From Channallabes apus (taxonomy: Eukaryota > Chordata > Actinopteri > Siluriformes > Clariidae), in assembly GCA_030522415.1 (NCBI GenBank), contig CM060112.1:9624001-9688000 (forward strand): a stretch of DNA of 64,000 nt, given 5' to 3'. Positions 1 through 13,848 of the stretch are shown here, piece after piece (position 1 is the first letter of the stretch; every line of letters begins with the position of its first letter). The notes below the pieces were generated by a model, which searched no databases, had not been told where the DNA came from, and saw only the letters and a program-made list of their open reading frames with translations. A program made the position numbers and the translations under genes.

Positions 1-27
1 TATATATATATATATATATATATATAT
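1..27. repeat. (TA)n microsatellite
   Basis: The window opens inside an uninterrupted TA dinucleotide run, so its true left edge lies outside the window. Confidence 0.9.
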
Positions 28-754
28 GCTTTTTCTCATATACCACCCTTAATGGAAGAATTATGAGAGCTGTGCCCACATCTGGTCACATGCCAGACAG
101 CTTCTAGACTGTTGTCATTATGCAATAATAAGGTCTTTGTTCAAACATCTGCTCCAGACGTGGCTTTAGAAAAAAAGACTGACAGCAGCGAAAAAATATG
201 GACATAATGCCAGGAGCGAAATAATTCGGAAAATAGATACAGAATGGATGACGGTGTTGTGCTGATTTATAGCATCAATATTTGAAGCTTTGGATTATAA
301 CTTTTTATGGACAGGCTCATTTTTCATAGTTTAATGCAAACTGTCATATTAGCAGACAGAATTTGAATATGATGTAATCCCAAGAGCACTACAGGTACAC
401 TCTGAGAGGATGTCTCTACTTCATATTTTTGTTGTTAGTCAGGCATCAATTTTTCCCTGAGGAAGAAGCAGACACTCGCTATCTCATAGACAGCATTTGA
501 AGTGCATCCTTATTCTTTTCATTTTCAGACAATTAGCAGGCATGTCTTTCGTCACTCTATAATTTCAAGATCTCTCTGTGGTTTTTAAGTGATTTTCAAT
601 CCCTGAAGAACACAGGAGGACCGTTGGCTAATTGCCCATGTCTGTGTGTGTATTTGTGTTTAAGTGCAGGTGTTAAGTCTGTCCTTTCTGCATAAGAAAT
701 GGGAGATCATGTTGACATCCAGTGTTGAATGGTGGAGCCAGTGAATCATCTCTC
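28..754 (+). other. 5' flank of first coding exon (UTR or upstream intron)
   Basis: No gene or recognisable repeat is visible here. The sequence is AT-rich without a CpG-rich promoter-like block, so the promoter of brinp3 is probably further upstream, outside the window, with one or more non-coding exons. An AG at 721-722 could serve as an acceptor for such an upstream exon, but it lacks a strong polypyrimidine tract. The reading frame of exon 1 is open back only to a TGA at 713-715. Confidence 0.4.
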
Positions 755-951
755 ATGGCTTTATGGGAGTTGTTGCTATCTCTCAGCTTTCATTGCTGGC
801 TGGCTTCATGTGCCAGTTTAACTGAGGAAGGCCCTGCTGGACCCCTGGACTGGCTCCTCTCCGACAAGGGCCCCTTCCATCACTCCCAGGAGTACACAGA
901 CTTTGTGGAGAGGAACCGACAGGGCTTTTCTACCCGCTACAAGATATACAG
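755..951 (+). CDS. brinp3: brinp3 coding exon 1 (signal peptide, start of mature protein)
   Basis: The exon codes for about 65 residues and ends in phase 2 at the donor AG|gtaag (952). The first in-frame ATG after the upstream stop at 713-715 is at 755. It gives a good signal peptide: MALWELLL, a hydrophobic run, then Ser-Cys-Ala with a likely cleavage near residue 20. The codons just upstream (740-754, reading Ser-Glu-Ser-Ser-Leu) still resemble the mammalian leader before its second Met, so translation could start in an upstream exon instead. The mature part contains the LLSDKGPFH and [11 protein letters not shown] segments typical of BRINP2/3. Confidence 0.85.
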
Positions 952-3900
952 GTAAGCAAATCACACATTAAGGTAACTAAATGTTGTTATAGTAAAAATA
1001 GCCCACAATGGCAACCAGAAATGGATCAGTGCATCCTAAAGTGCATAAGTCATTCTGTACCACAGCCATTTGCCAACATGTACAATTATTAATTTATCAC
1101 ATATATACAAAGTTTTCTGAATTTATAGAAAAAAAACAACTCGCTAGAAACGTGTTCCTTCTGTGGTCATTTTATTTCTGTCCTGATCCGAGGGTTTTAT
1201 CACTTAAGAAATGTGCAAAAGAAGGTAATAACATGTCCACCTGTTAAACTAATCCAAGCCAAATAGGGCTTATGTTCCTTCTGTGCTTGAATTTCAACCA
1301 CAAGTAAATTTCTAACATAAACTCGCAAAAGAGGAAAAGAGAGAAAGGGAGTAAAAGGAGCCGAGGTCTACACCTACTAGATTATTACATACAGCATTTC
1401 CAATGCTAAAATTAATCTACTGTATGTTTGACAGCTGTTCTCACATATAATTGCCAAGACCCCTGAGAGGTGATGTTTATCTAAGCCAGATGTGATCAAG
1501 ACATGATCCAATTGAACTTTTTTCCCATTTACATCAATGTTTATTCCTCAGACTTAATTTGAGAGTGTAATGTGCTTGGCTCTCTGAATTAACTCTCAGG
1601 TTGAACACATTTTGCTTTGCGTGTAAGTGGGGTGTGTAACAGGCCTACTTCATTGACACTTTAAAAGTGTCATGCCAGAATAGCTGCTGTTTAAATGTGG
1701 AAGGAAATGCTAAGGCATTTAGTATTTGCTTTGTCTAAAAATGGGGATTAATGGGTATACTAACAACGCTCTTCCATTAAATCAGACATGTGGAGTCTGG
1801 AAAATATGCTAAAAGCAAATAATGTGACATTTATTAAGTGATGCTGTATATAATGTGTACTGTATTGATAATTCCATTTGCAAATTCAGAGACTGCAGTA
1901 CAATGAATCGACTTGCACAGCATGTAAACATATCTACCTATCTATCTACCTATCTAAGTTTTTTTTTGTCTTTTTCTTCTTTCTTTTTTTTAACCTTGGC
2001 CAGTCAGTCAGATATGAAGGTCATGGGACAAAGAAATATGAGTCACTATGTGATGCACTTAATTTTTGCTTCACATTTGCCATACTCTGGAAAATGGAAC
2101 CAAGTACACTATACATCTTCTTCTTCTTCTTCTTCTTCTTCTTCTTTGTCTTTCGGCTGTTCCCTTTCAGGGGTCGCCACAGCGAATCATCTGCCTCCAT
2201 CTAACCCTATCCTCTGCATCCTCTTCTCTCACACCAACTAACTTCATGTCCTCTCTCACTGCATCCATGAATCTCCTCTTTGGTCTTCCTCTAGACATCC
2301 TGCCTGGCAGTTCCAACCTCAGCATCCTTCTACGGATATATTCACAATCTCTCCTCTGAACATGTCCAAACCACCTCAATCTGGCCTCTCTGGCATTATC
2401 TCCAAAACATCTCACATGGGTTGTCCCTCTGATGAACTGATTCTTGATCCTATCCATCCTTGTCACTCCCAAAGAGAACCTCAACATCTTCAGCTCTGCT
2501 ATATTATTACAAAACAAATAACTGTAGAAGTGAGGATTTAAAAACATCTCTCGTTGAGACCAGTTATAAATTCAGGTTATGCAGCTTTCAGAGACAAAAT
2601 TTACATATACTGCTGACAGTTTTGGCATTTGTATCGGTTTTTCTTTTCTTGTGGCACTGTGGAAGCCCACTTGGAGTCTGAATATGAATTGTGTTTTGAT
2701 CTATGACCAGTGGCTACCATTATTTGACATTCTAGATGAAGGTTTTTGCCATCCCTCCTTATCCTCCCCCTAAATTGTATGCATTTTTAAGAATAAAATT
2801 ACATACAGTACAAAGGTGGTCCTGTGGCGTAGTGGTTAGCACTGTGGCCTTGCACCTTCAGAGTCAAGACTTGCCTTGGGTCTGTTCATGTGGAGTTTGC
2901 ATGTTCTCCCCAATAAATAATACCTAAGAAGAGAAACAATAAAGGAATAGACAAAGACCAACCAATAATGGTAGAGTGAGTAATGAGGTAAAAATATATA
3001 CATAAACATGCACAACAAGGAAACTCTGCAATTTTATGAGGCTTTAGAAATGCTCTGTATGCACAACTGTTAAAACCCCAGCAATCAGAAAATCATAGGT
3101 AAAGGTGAGGAAAAAAAAAAAAGTTGACCTAGCAAGAGAAATTGTGGACGTCCCTCACTGCACAATAATGCTCTTGGCTACAGGCATGGAAAGCATTAAA
3201 GACAATTGGAAAGTACAACAGTGAAGCAGCCAAGAAGGGTAAACTTAATATCAGGTGCTATCTCTGGTTTTCTGCCTATTTAGCATTATTATCCCTTCCT
3301 GAGTTCTGAAAATATGTAAAGAAGTATAAAAAGTATTAAAAATCAACAATTTAATCTTTAGACAATTTCAGTCTAAAGATTAAAGTACACAATAGCTAGA
3401 CAAAATAAATCAAAGTGCCTACTTTTTAACTTACTCATACACACACACACACATGCACAAACTATGAAATAACACATATGGAATTAGGTAATTATGTAAC
3501 AACAACAACAGTTAGTTGTTATTTTAAGACACGGAGGTCAGCTATGCTGGAGTAGTTCTTGCAAAAACAGCATTGTGTCAAGTGCATTTGCAAAACCCAG
3601 CAAGCACCATGATGAAGACTGGCTCTCATGAAGACCATCCCAGGAAGGCGAGGCCATTTACATGGTTCTAATCTGAGGTACTGTTTGTTAATTGGTGGTT
3701 TTTGATCCTGGTAATTCTAAATGAACTCCTGAGACAGAGACAGAGAGTGACTCCTTCAGTCTCAGAGTTTTGGCCTGAGAGTGACTGCAGTATACTTTAT
3801 ATCTGCATTCCAAAAGTCAAACTGTACACACAGTTCTTTGGTGGTGTGCTGCTCCAGTGGTTTTGAATACTCAACGTATACCCTTTGACAGTATCCTCTT

Positions 3901-6900
3901 TTAACAAACTGCTGGCGGCAGTGGAAAATATCTGTCATGTTAGTTTCTCTCTGTAAAGGATGGCTGTGTAATTGGCTTATGTTCAATTAAATCAATCATG
4001 CCAAAGGGCTATGAACTCTACGTTTCTTAAAAAAGGTTGAACCATTGACACAAAATGACCTTATTATACTGTGCAAAACTCACACACAGCTGGAGGGTAT
4101 TAAGTGCCATTATCCCTCAATAGTGGGACATTTAGATTCTACTAAGGGTGGCGAAGTGAGTAAAAAAAGATGAAATCTCCCAAAACATTAATGCAATTGG
4201 GTCTGGCCAGAAGCAGACAACAAAGCAAAGAAAATTGGATGAAAGAATCTTAAAACCAGAGCAACAAAGGACCATGCTGAAGCAGAAAAAAAACATCAAA
4301 CAGCCAACAAGCCCTTCAAGAATGGTAATTACACAGATGTGGTATTTGACATTATTGGGGGTAAAAACCTATAATCTATGCACAGATTTCAACATGTTGC
4401 AGGAGATGGTGTGTCACCAAATGTATAGTTCATCTTGCATAATTAGAATATTGTGAAAAAGTGAATTCAAAAAGTAAAATGTTCTAGATTCAGTACACAT
4501 CAAGTAAAATAGCCTTTTTCCTTCAAATCAAAATTCCTGTATTTTAGAATATTAGAATATTTTCTAAGAACAATCAAAAAAGGATTGACAATACAGAAAT
4601 GCCCAACTTCTGAAAAATATGTTTATGCACTCAAATCAACCAGTGGCATTGCAGAAGAGTTATTTAAAGTCCGGTTACTTTGATATCAATCTTCAGCTCA
4701 TCTATATTGTCGCGTTAGATGTTTCTCACATTCCTTTTCACAATACCCCATAAGTTCAGGTCAGGTCAGTTGGCTGGCCAATCAAACACAGTAATATCAG
4801 GGTCAGCAAAGCAGTAAGTGGTGACTCAGGCAGGCAGGGGTTCTGGGTTGCTGATTGGAGATTCGGGGATTCAAGCCTTGCCATCACTGGCTTGTAAAGG
4901 TTGGGCCCTGCTCCTAGCCCAATGCACATCAAAGTGTCACAAGGGGAACGGAACCAACCAATACAAATGGATGATCAAAATCGGGTTGTCCGTAAAGCTA
5001 CAGGCATTTGTCCCTCACTTGTTGAGTATGGCCTAAAATAATGTCTTGGTGGAAAATTAAATCAACATCTTGATTTACCTCGTCAGCAGAAGTGTGAAAG
5101 CATGACATGCTCCAAAAAAGCATCAAGTGTAGCTCAAATCATTACAAACTGTGAAAACTTGACATTTTAAGCAACTTGGATTATGCGCCTCTCCACCCTT
5201 CTGCTAGACTCTGGAAATTTGAGAGCAACAGACTAGAACTTGGTAAGATCTGATGCTGTCTTTGGTTCAGGAGTGGTTTGAAATTATGAATACAACAGTT
5301 GTAGCCAATTACCTGAAGAGTTCTATTGGCGCTTTTCCACTGCATAGTATGGCACGACACGGTTCAGTTCAGCTCACTTTTGGGGGGTTTTCCACTGGGA
5401 ACAGTACCTGGTACCTGGTCCTTTTTTTAGTACCACCTCAGCCGAGGTTCCAAGCGCGCCGAACCGTTACCAAAACGTGACGTGTAAATTCTGCTGGTCA
5501 CTGATTGGCCGGAGAAAATCGTCATTACTGCGTCACTGAACTTGCGACACGAGACACAACAGAACCGCTATATTTAGAACAGCCAGAGAAGGATCGCACG
5601 CACCTTTTTGTATTAACCAAAAATTTTCTTTGGCTGCCATCAGTCTCTTTTGAAACAAACTCCTTCGTCTTGCTGTTAAAAACATCCACATGCCGAGAAT
5701 GAAGAACACCATGCCGTCGATATGCTCCATTGTTGTGTTTGTTTGTGGCGCGTTTACGATGACGTCATGGCAGTAGAGGCGCCGCAACTACTGTATAATG
5801 ACGCGTGAATAATCCCGCCCACTCTAAAGCGTTACTAAACTGCAGTGGAAGCGCAAACCGAGCCGAACTGAGCTGAACCAAAGTGAGTTGAACTGAACCG
5901 GGCTGTGCCGTACTATGCAGTGGAAAAGAGGCATATGTGTGGTGGTTCTTAAATGACTGACTCCAACCAATGACTCCAACTTAAATGACTGACTCCAAGT
6001 AAAATTCAAAACAGCTCTGTGGAATGTTTGTGGATTCCTTGTGGAAAATGTTGATGATTGTCTTCTGGACAACAATCAAGTCATCAGTCTTCGACATGTG
6101 TGTACTGATGTAGACAGAGATACAAAGTATTTATTTTGCACTAATAATTTACTATTTATATTAAAAATTTTATATTTTAATACTGGATTTTATATTTTTC
6201 AGGAGCTATAAGCAGTAATCATTTACATTCAAATAAAATAAAACCTTGAAATATTTCTTCTTAATGAATTTGGAATATATGAGTTTCACTTTTTTCATTA
6301 AATAAAAAAAATGTTACATTCAGTTTTATCAATGAAAAGTAGAGGAAACTAAGCCAGTTTCTTTTAAATTGCAGGGAAAACATTAAGTTTGGCTTCCTTT
6401 CTGGATTTGTAAACTGCTCGTAATCCTCCTGGGGATGGTTGAAAGGGCAGCATGGTGAATGGATTTGAGGTCTCAACCTCTGTTGAAGGAAGAGGTTTAA
6501 ACTTTTTTTTTTTTTATCTTGATGGCCTCTTTAACCCATAACCCATTTCAATGTATATCTTGGTGGCATCAAATATGTTTACTTTATGTTTTAAATGCAG
6601 ATATTCTGCTGATTGTGATCCTGAAGTGCTGGTCCTCCTTTGCTATGTAATTTGCTTGTGCAAAGGCTGTTTGGTTTCTCAAATATAAAGCCCTGAACAG
6701 TCCTCATTGCACTGGATGTCATACTCTTCTTATGTTTTGGTGTGTGAGCTTTTGGATAGACCAGTCTCTCTTAGGATGTTCGTACAGTAGGTTAAAATAA
6801 ACAGGTATGTGATGCTTTTTTTTATTTTTTTTAAACATCCTCTTGAGTTTTCAGGATACCCCCTCCATGTAAGGAATGATAGTGTGTTTCAAGCCATAAG

Positions 6901-9900
6901 AGATGTTGTCAGATGCCCGTCTTTCTTTATTTTGGGTTGTTGTTTTAATTTTGCTGCAGTGGATGTTAGGAATCAATCAGCAAGCACTAGTCTGTGTGTG
7001 TGGGTTTCTGTAGAATTCTATTCCCAGGTTACCACTGGACACTATGACAACTGTGCACTCAAGGAACCCCAGCCTGTTGTACTTGGAATCTTTCCTGGTG
7101 AGCTTGATGTTAGCATCAGGTGCTTTTACTGTATGTGGCCTTGAGGTGAAGGACTGCTCCCCTTACACCTTGATCTTTCCTCAGGTGTCGTCCACATAGA
7201 AGAACCTATAAGTCGGTACAGCCCCGGGGTCGCAAGGAAGTACAAGACTCATCATTCTTGTAAACGACTCATCATTCTCAATGTGTTGACCATCAGTGAA
7301 CCAATTTAGGTCAGGGGAAACATGGCCCATTGAGGCCAATTTGGGATCCCTCACCAACCTTTCTAAGGCCGAGCTAACTCCTCAGACGAGTAATTAAATT
7401 AACAAAAAGAAGGCCAGGAGACATGACTCAACTTCCAGACAATTTCACATACCTAGATGACTGAGAATCTTCTTTAAAATAGTTTCATTTGTTAATTTCA
7501 CGATTTAAAGTTGTTTAACAACTAATGATATAATAATAATAATAATAATACCTGCTTAGTGGGTGATTAGTGAAATATAATTATTATTATAAATCACATG
7601 AACTCTCCTGGAAATAGAACAAAAAATAAGCTGTTTTTGTCCATTTGTTGTAAGTTAAATATAATAACTTTTAATAACTTTTACCATAATAACTTTTAAT
7701 AACTTTATCACCAATCCCTGGGTAGCTTACTCATGTTTATGAGTTTGTCCTGTCTGCCAAAATGAGTCATTTTAACACTTATTTATAAATGTCTTTTGCC
7801 AGAATGTTTTTCACATCTATTTATCTTTCATATTTGCACCTTGGAGTAACATGCAGATTCTACTAAGTGGACATGGACTTGTTGACTATTTTTATGGTGA
7901 AAAATGGTTGATTTGTTTGAGCATGTGCACTTAAATTCATTCATTCATTTTCTATACCTTAGTTTAATACTGTGTTCAGGGTCGCGGGGGACCTGGAGCC
8001 TATCCCAGGAGACTTCGGGCACTAGGCAGGGTACACCCTGGACAGGGTGCCAATCCATCGCAGGGCACAGTGCACTTAAATTATTTAAATTACAGCAATA
8101 CGCCATAAATCTTGTCCCTCTTCAGAGCACGGATATTCAATCTTCCTCCGGTCACGGTGACTATGGTTGACATCTATGGATTTGTGGCCTGTACTTTATA
8201 GCTCCTATGATTGGCTCACCATTAAAAGATTTCCTGTGTTTATTTTTGCCTTTGGCAGCCGTTCGACATCAGAATTTCATTGCGTACTTTGTGAGATTAA
8301 TAGTCTTATCATGCATCCAAGTGATTAGTGGGTTCTTAATACTTATTATACTGCATTATCGGGATTCTCTTGAGAGGCAACTGTTAGCAGCAAGGTTGGG
8401 TTAGACACGGGGGCGATTACATTCACACTCTGATTGAACGGCAGTACTATATCAGCATGTGGGAACTCACATAAGCATGAGCTTTTTATCCTTCCAAAAT
8501 CCGAGTTCGGAGTGATTCTCAATATCCATACTAGTCAGTCAGTATATCTACTGTATGCCAAAGAAAATAGAACAGATATACAGTAAAATACGCGGAGTAA
8601 AATGTTATGAATTCCCTTTCGCACTTAGATATTGTATTATATTAGAATTTCCATATGAGAAGCCTCATGTGCTGACATCTGATTCCTCAGTGCCAGTGCT
8701 TTTATTATTATTTTTTATTTTATTTTATTTTTTACAATATTTCTGGTAGAGGTTTAATACAGAATATATCACTCTTTCTGAAAACAGCTGATTTTATGCA
8801 CAACAGGTCTATAAAAATTAAAATGGACAAGATAATTTTCTGAACCAGCCATTCTTTGGAGTGTAGCATTGCTGTGGCCGAAAAACCTGAAATGAAGCAG
8901 TAAACTGACAGGTTAATTTTACAACTCTGTTGATAGGTTCAGCTGGTTGGGGCATACAGTATGGACCTCATGCAAATTGGGAGAAGGGAAAGGAGACATG
9001 AAAGCAAAGTTTTGCCTTTAAAATAATTAATATACAGAAAGCTTTATTTTATATTTTTTATGATTGTTTTTTAATTCCAGCTGGTTGTAGTAAAATTATC
9101 TTAAATGGCACTGATATGTACCAGGTATTATAAACTAGAAGATTCAAATGAGAATGGTAGTTGACATATACATTTTCTGCCCTATATACTGCTAAGTAAG
9201 CTGGTTGGTCAATAGTTGGGACACAAGTTTGAATTAATTTTTTTACATTGTAGAAAATTTTAGAGTTTTTTTTTTCAAAACTTATGAAATGACACGTATG
9301 GCATTAGGTAATTAAATGACAACAATAGTCAGTTATTATTTTAAGACATGAAGGTCAGCTGTTCTGGAATACTTCTTCGAGAACAGTTTTATCAAGTGAA
9401 TTTGCAAAACCCATCAAGCACCATGATGAAACTGGCTATCATAAAGACCATCCCAGAAAAGTCAGACTAAAATATACCTCTGCTGCAGAGGAGAAGTTCA
9501 TTTAGAGTTATCAGCCTCAGAAATCATGAATAATAGCACCTCAGAATAGAGACAAGAAGACAAGACAGTCTGCTGAAGTTGAAACAGAGCAATAGAATAG
9601 GGAAGAAAGGTGATTTTAAGTTACTTTGACCATGGCATGGTTGTTGGTGCCAGATGGACTGCTCTGAGAATTTCCAAAACGACCATCTCTTGGGTTTGCA
9701 GAAAATAGTCTGAAAGAAAAAAAATATCTAGTGAGTGACAGTTCTCTGAGTGAAAATGCCTTGTTAGTGCCAGAGGTCAGAGGAGAATGGGCACACCAGT
9801 TTAAGGTGACAGAAAGACAACAATAACTGAACAATAACATCTTGTTACAACTAAGGTATGCAGGAGAGCATCTGTGATCGCACAACATGTCAGACCTTAA

Positions 9901-12900
9901 GGCAGATGAGCAATCGCAGCAGGCAACCACACCGGGTGCCAGCTAAGAACAGGAATCTGAGTCACATAGGTGGGACGATTTCTACTCTTACATTCAGGTG
10001 GAAGGGTCAGAATTTGCCATAATCAACATGAAAGCATGGATTTATCCTGCTGTATATTGTATCAACACTTCAGGCTGGTGGTCATGGTGTAATGGTGTGG
10101 GGGATATTTTCTTGGCACTTCTTGTCCCCCTTAGAACCAATTGAGTAGTGTTTAAATGCCATGGGTATTAATGCTGACTACAGTATGTCACCTTTATGGC
10201 CACAGGATAACGCACCATGTCACAAAGTAAAAGTATCTCAAACTGATAATTTGAACATGACAATGAGTTAATCATACTTAAATGGCTTCCACAATCACTA
10301 CATTTCAATCCAGTAGAGCACCATTGGGATGTGGTGTAACAGGAGATCTGATTCTGTTGCTCTCATGTCAATATGGGTCCAAAATCTCTAGCACATTGTT
10401 GAAACTGTGTCAAAAATTATTTTTGACAGTTTTGAAGGAAAATGGGTGTCCAACTGAGTATAGCAAGGTGTACATAATGAATTGGCCACTGGGTGTACAG
10501 TATGTGTTATATAAACCCATATTACTGATATTTTTACATGCTAAGATAGTGTTCTGCAGTAAAGTCATTTTTAAAATCGATGCCTCATGAAATGTGTAAT
10601 ATGTAAGGTCAGACAAAATAAATTAATAAAAAATCCACAATGCAGAGGGCAAGTTGAATTCCCTGGAGGGTTTATTGTATAAGATTGATGGGATGGGTGG
10701 AAGGGTATGTGCAGGAAATTACCAGCTTGCTTCTATGAGAGCTTTTGAGGCAAAGAGTTCAGTAGAGTTCAGAGGTTCCCTGCTGGCTAGAGTTTCCCTT
10801 GGCGACTTTAAAAAGTCATAGACAGCACATGAAAAGGGTTATTTTAAGAATGCTAACTCCAACTAGCCCATTGCAAGCAGTTGGAGGAATTAGTCAAGCT
10901 GTTGATGGTTTCAGTCCCAATCTACCTTGGGGACATATTCATTTGCTATGGTGTTGGACTTTGAGCCAATCCTTTTTACCTGGGGCTTTCTACCCTGCAC
11001 ATTAAGCTTTTCTTTATTACAATTAAATTATATATTAATAAATGAGAATTTTTGCTTAAATATTATTCATTCATTCATTTATCTTCAATACTGCTTATCC
11101 TGTGTACACTGATGCAGGGGGCCTGGAGCCTATCCCAGGAGACTTACTGTAGAGGACAAGATGGGGTACTGGACAGGGTGCCAATATATCATAGGACAAA
11201 CACACACATGCACGAACATACACTACTGCCAATTCTGGAAGGCCAAGTTAACCTTATCCACATCTCTTTGGACTGTGGGGGAAGATTTGAGTACCTAGAG
11301 TGCTCACACAATGCTAATCACCATCGTGCTGCCATATATATGCCCTCAATGTACATTATATGCCCATAAGGTATATGAACCATCTGTCAATCATTTGTTT
11401 AGATGTTTGATGTATTTATATTCGCTAGAAACCCATACATATTTAATGTTAATCAAACTGCCAATCTAACATTGCTCCTACTATAAGAATCACTTATTTA
11501 GTATCACATGATGGTGAACTCGTACAGTATGTGACAAACTGTACCAAACCGCCATGGCATAACATCTCATAACATTAACACATTAACAATGATTATCAGT
11601 AATATAAATATAGACTGATGAATAGATCATGGGCATCCATTACACATGCCTGTCTGGTCTGATCTCACAGAAAAACGCAAAAAATGTCAATGCTGACCTT
11701 TATAAAAAGTCAGAACACCCATGAGATGTGCTGGACAAACAAGTATGATCTAGAGTATAGACACCCCACCCCGCAACAAAGAGCACTGGAAGGATCCACT
11801 TGCAACGTCAGTTAGCCAGACACCTATGCCCAGGTGGCCAATGGGAAAATGGGCATGCATTTTTTTGCATTGTAACATCATGCCTGATTGGTGTTAACCT
11901 TTTGCACCATCAGTTGCACCTAGGCTAATGAAGTACAAGCTAATGTGCAAACTTTTGTAGCTTGATGTGAGTGCTCTGCTACAGCTAGTGTTGTCGTAAC
12001 ATCGTGCATCATTAGCCAGCTTAATTTAGCTAATGAAGTGTAACCTTGACCACTTAAACTTCACTAAATAACTTGTTTGCTTCTGTATATTTTTTTGATG
12101 GAGATGTTTAACCTTGTATTCCCTTCCCCATCATTATTCAGCTTGCATCTTTCCCCATCCCACTCTTTGCACTGTTTCTCTACATGTTACTTGACAATAA
12201 ATGCTACTGCCATTTCCATTTTGACTTGAGGTATGGATAATAGGAGAGCTACACCCTTCAAACCAATTAATACAAAGGTCACCAGGTAGATGTAGATGCT
12301 GACCAACAGTTAAATTATAATAGACATTTTATTTATTTATTTATTTATTTTTTACATTTTAGCCTCCCAGGTCTAGTGCGAAAATAAGCTCTAGGAAGAT
12401 CAACATGATGCCTGAGATGGCACAGCATCTTTCTCCAGCACACCGTTTTTCTCCAGCATTTTAGTGCACCACTGCCGAAGAAACGTTGCCATAGACACTG
12501 ATGTACGGATAGATGTAAAAAGTGGGAAATTGCTTTTCAATTTTAGATTGCTTCTAAAAGGTCAAGTCTTTGAAAGGCTGAGATGTTTATTGACAGTTAC
12601 ACTCATACATTTTTTTTTCTCCTCCCCTCTATTGAATAAGTTCAATTACACCTTTAGGTCCATAGGTCTACTGTAGGTGTACATACTGTAGGTAAGCCCA
12701 TGCAGTGCTTGTTGTGGCTATAGTGTTCTGAATTCCACTTAAGGTGACTGCAGTATTTAGATCATGAAAACAGCACCAAGTATGTATGTGTAGCCTAACA
12801 CAAAAAGGAATGTATTGACTTTACATTACATTTATGTATATTCCATTTGGTAGATAACCTTATTCAGAGCTTTCGTATTATATATCTGAGCAGCTTATAG

Positions 12901-13817
12901 TTTAGGGCATTGCTCAAGGGTGTTCAAACCCATACCCTTCAAAGCAAAAACCTACCCATGCATTCTTAATGGGATGCCAGTCTATTGCAGAGAGAAAATA
13001 ACACCAAACCCTGGGAAAAGTCACGTGGACATAAGGAGGACATAGGAGACACTGCACAGAAATCATGTACAAAAAAACAAGTTAAATTACTTGGAATGTA
13101 AAAATCTTGAATTATTATATATTATTATGCATAGTAGAATATATGAGGGTATCAACAGGTTCTATTAATTTACTCAGATTCATTCATATAGTAATACATT
13201 AATGATCTTTATTTAAATATTGAATATTTGCCAAAATGGCCAAAAATGCAAACCAACGTATAACCTACAAATACTGCTGGAAAACTAGGCACCTGCCAAC
13301 AGTGCCTCTATTGCTTCAAGCAAAATGCTAATTTATGCCTCTTTCTGGGTGTTGGAGGAAATTATCTGCCAAGCTAGCTGCGGCTAATTGGCTAAACTTT
13401 AGTAAATCGACCAGAACCGCTTAATTGCCCTGAATAACCACTTTTTTTGTATATGTCTCCTCTAAATGCATATGTACAAGGTAAAAAAAAAAAAAAAGCA
13501 CACATTGGGCGTTGATATATTCACAGTATATAAATTAAGCATTACGGCTTGTATGGCCAATTTTCTATCAAAATTCAATCTACTTTTATTACAGACAGAA
13601 ATTTTAATTAAATTAAATTAAATTTTAGATGAAACAGGAAAAATTGTATAGTATAAAAATATGTATTTTTTATGTGGGGGTAAGATGCTTGTGTAAGGTA
13701 AGAACTACAGTAATATCAGAACAGCTGACATTTATGTCTTAAAATAACAACTTACTATTGTTGTTATTACTAACCTAATGCCATATGTGTTATTTCATTA
13801 TTTTGAAAAATAAAAGT

Positions 13818-13848
<31 letters not shown>

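Larger units (their letters stand above)
4431..6305 (-). mobile_element. Tc1-like DNA transposon, split by a SINE and a MITE
   Basis: The left end (about 4438, ATTAGAATATTGTGAAAAAG) and right end (about 6275-6305, GAGTTTCACTTTTTTCATT) look like the two inverted ends of one Tc1-like family. Between them, on the - strand, are decayed transposase segments near 5000-5260 and 5950-6080 (for example the stretch coding a degenerate N-terminal HTH near 6030-6075). The reading frames are broken. A SINE sits at about 4815-4930 and a separate palindromic MITE at 5328-5932; the transposon sequence resumes on the far side of each. Boundaries are approximate. Confidence 0.6.

Noticed and set aside
722..754. 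GTG at 722 as brinp3 start
   Set aside because: A GTG start is not expected in a vertebrate mRNA when an ATG with a good signal peptide follows at 755.
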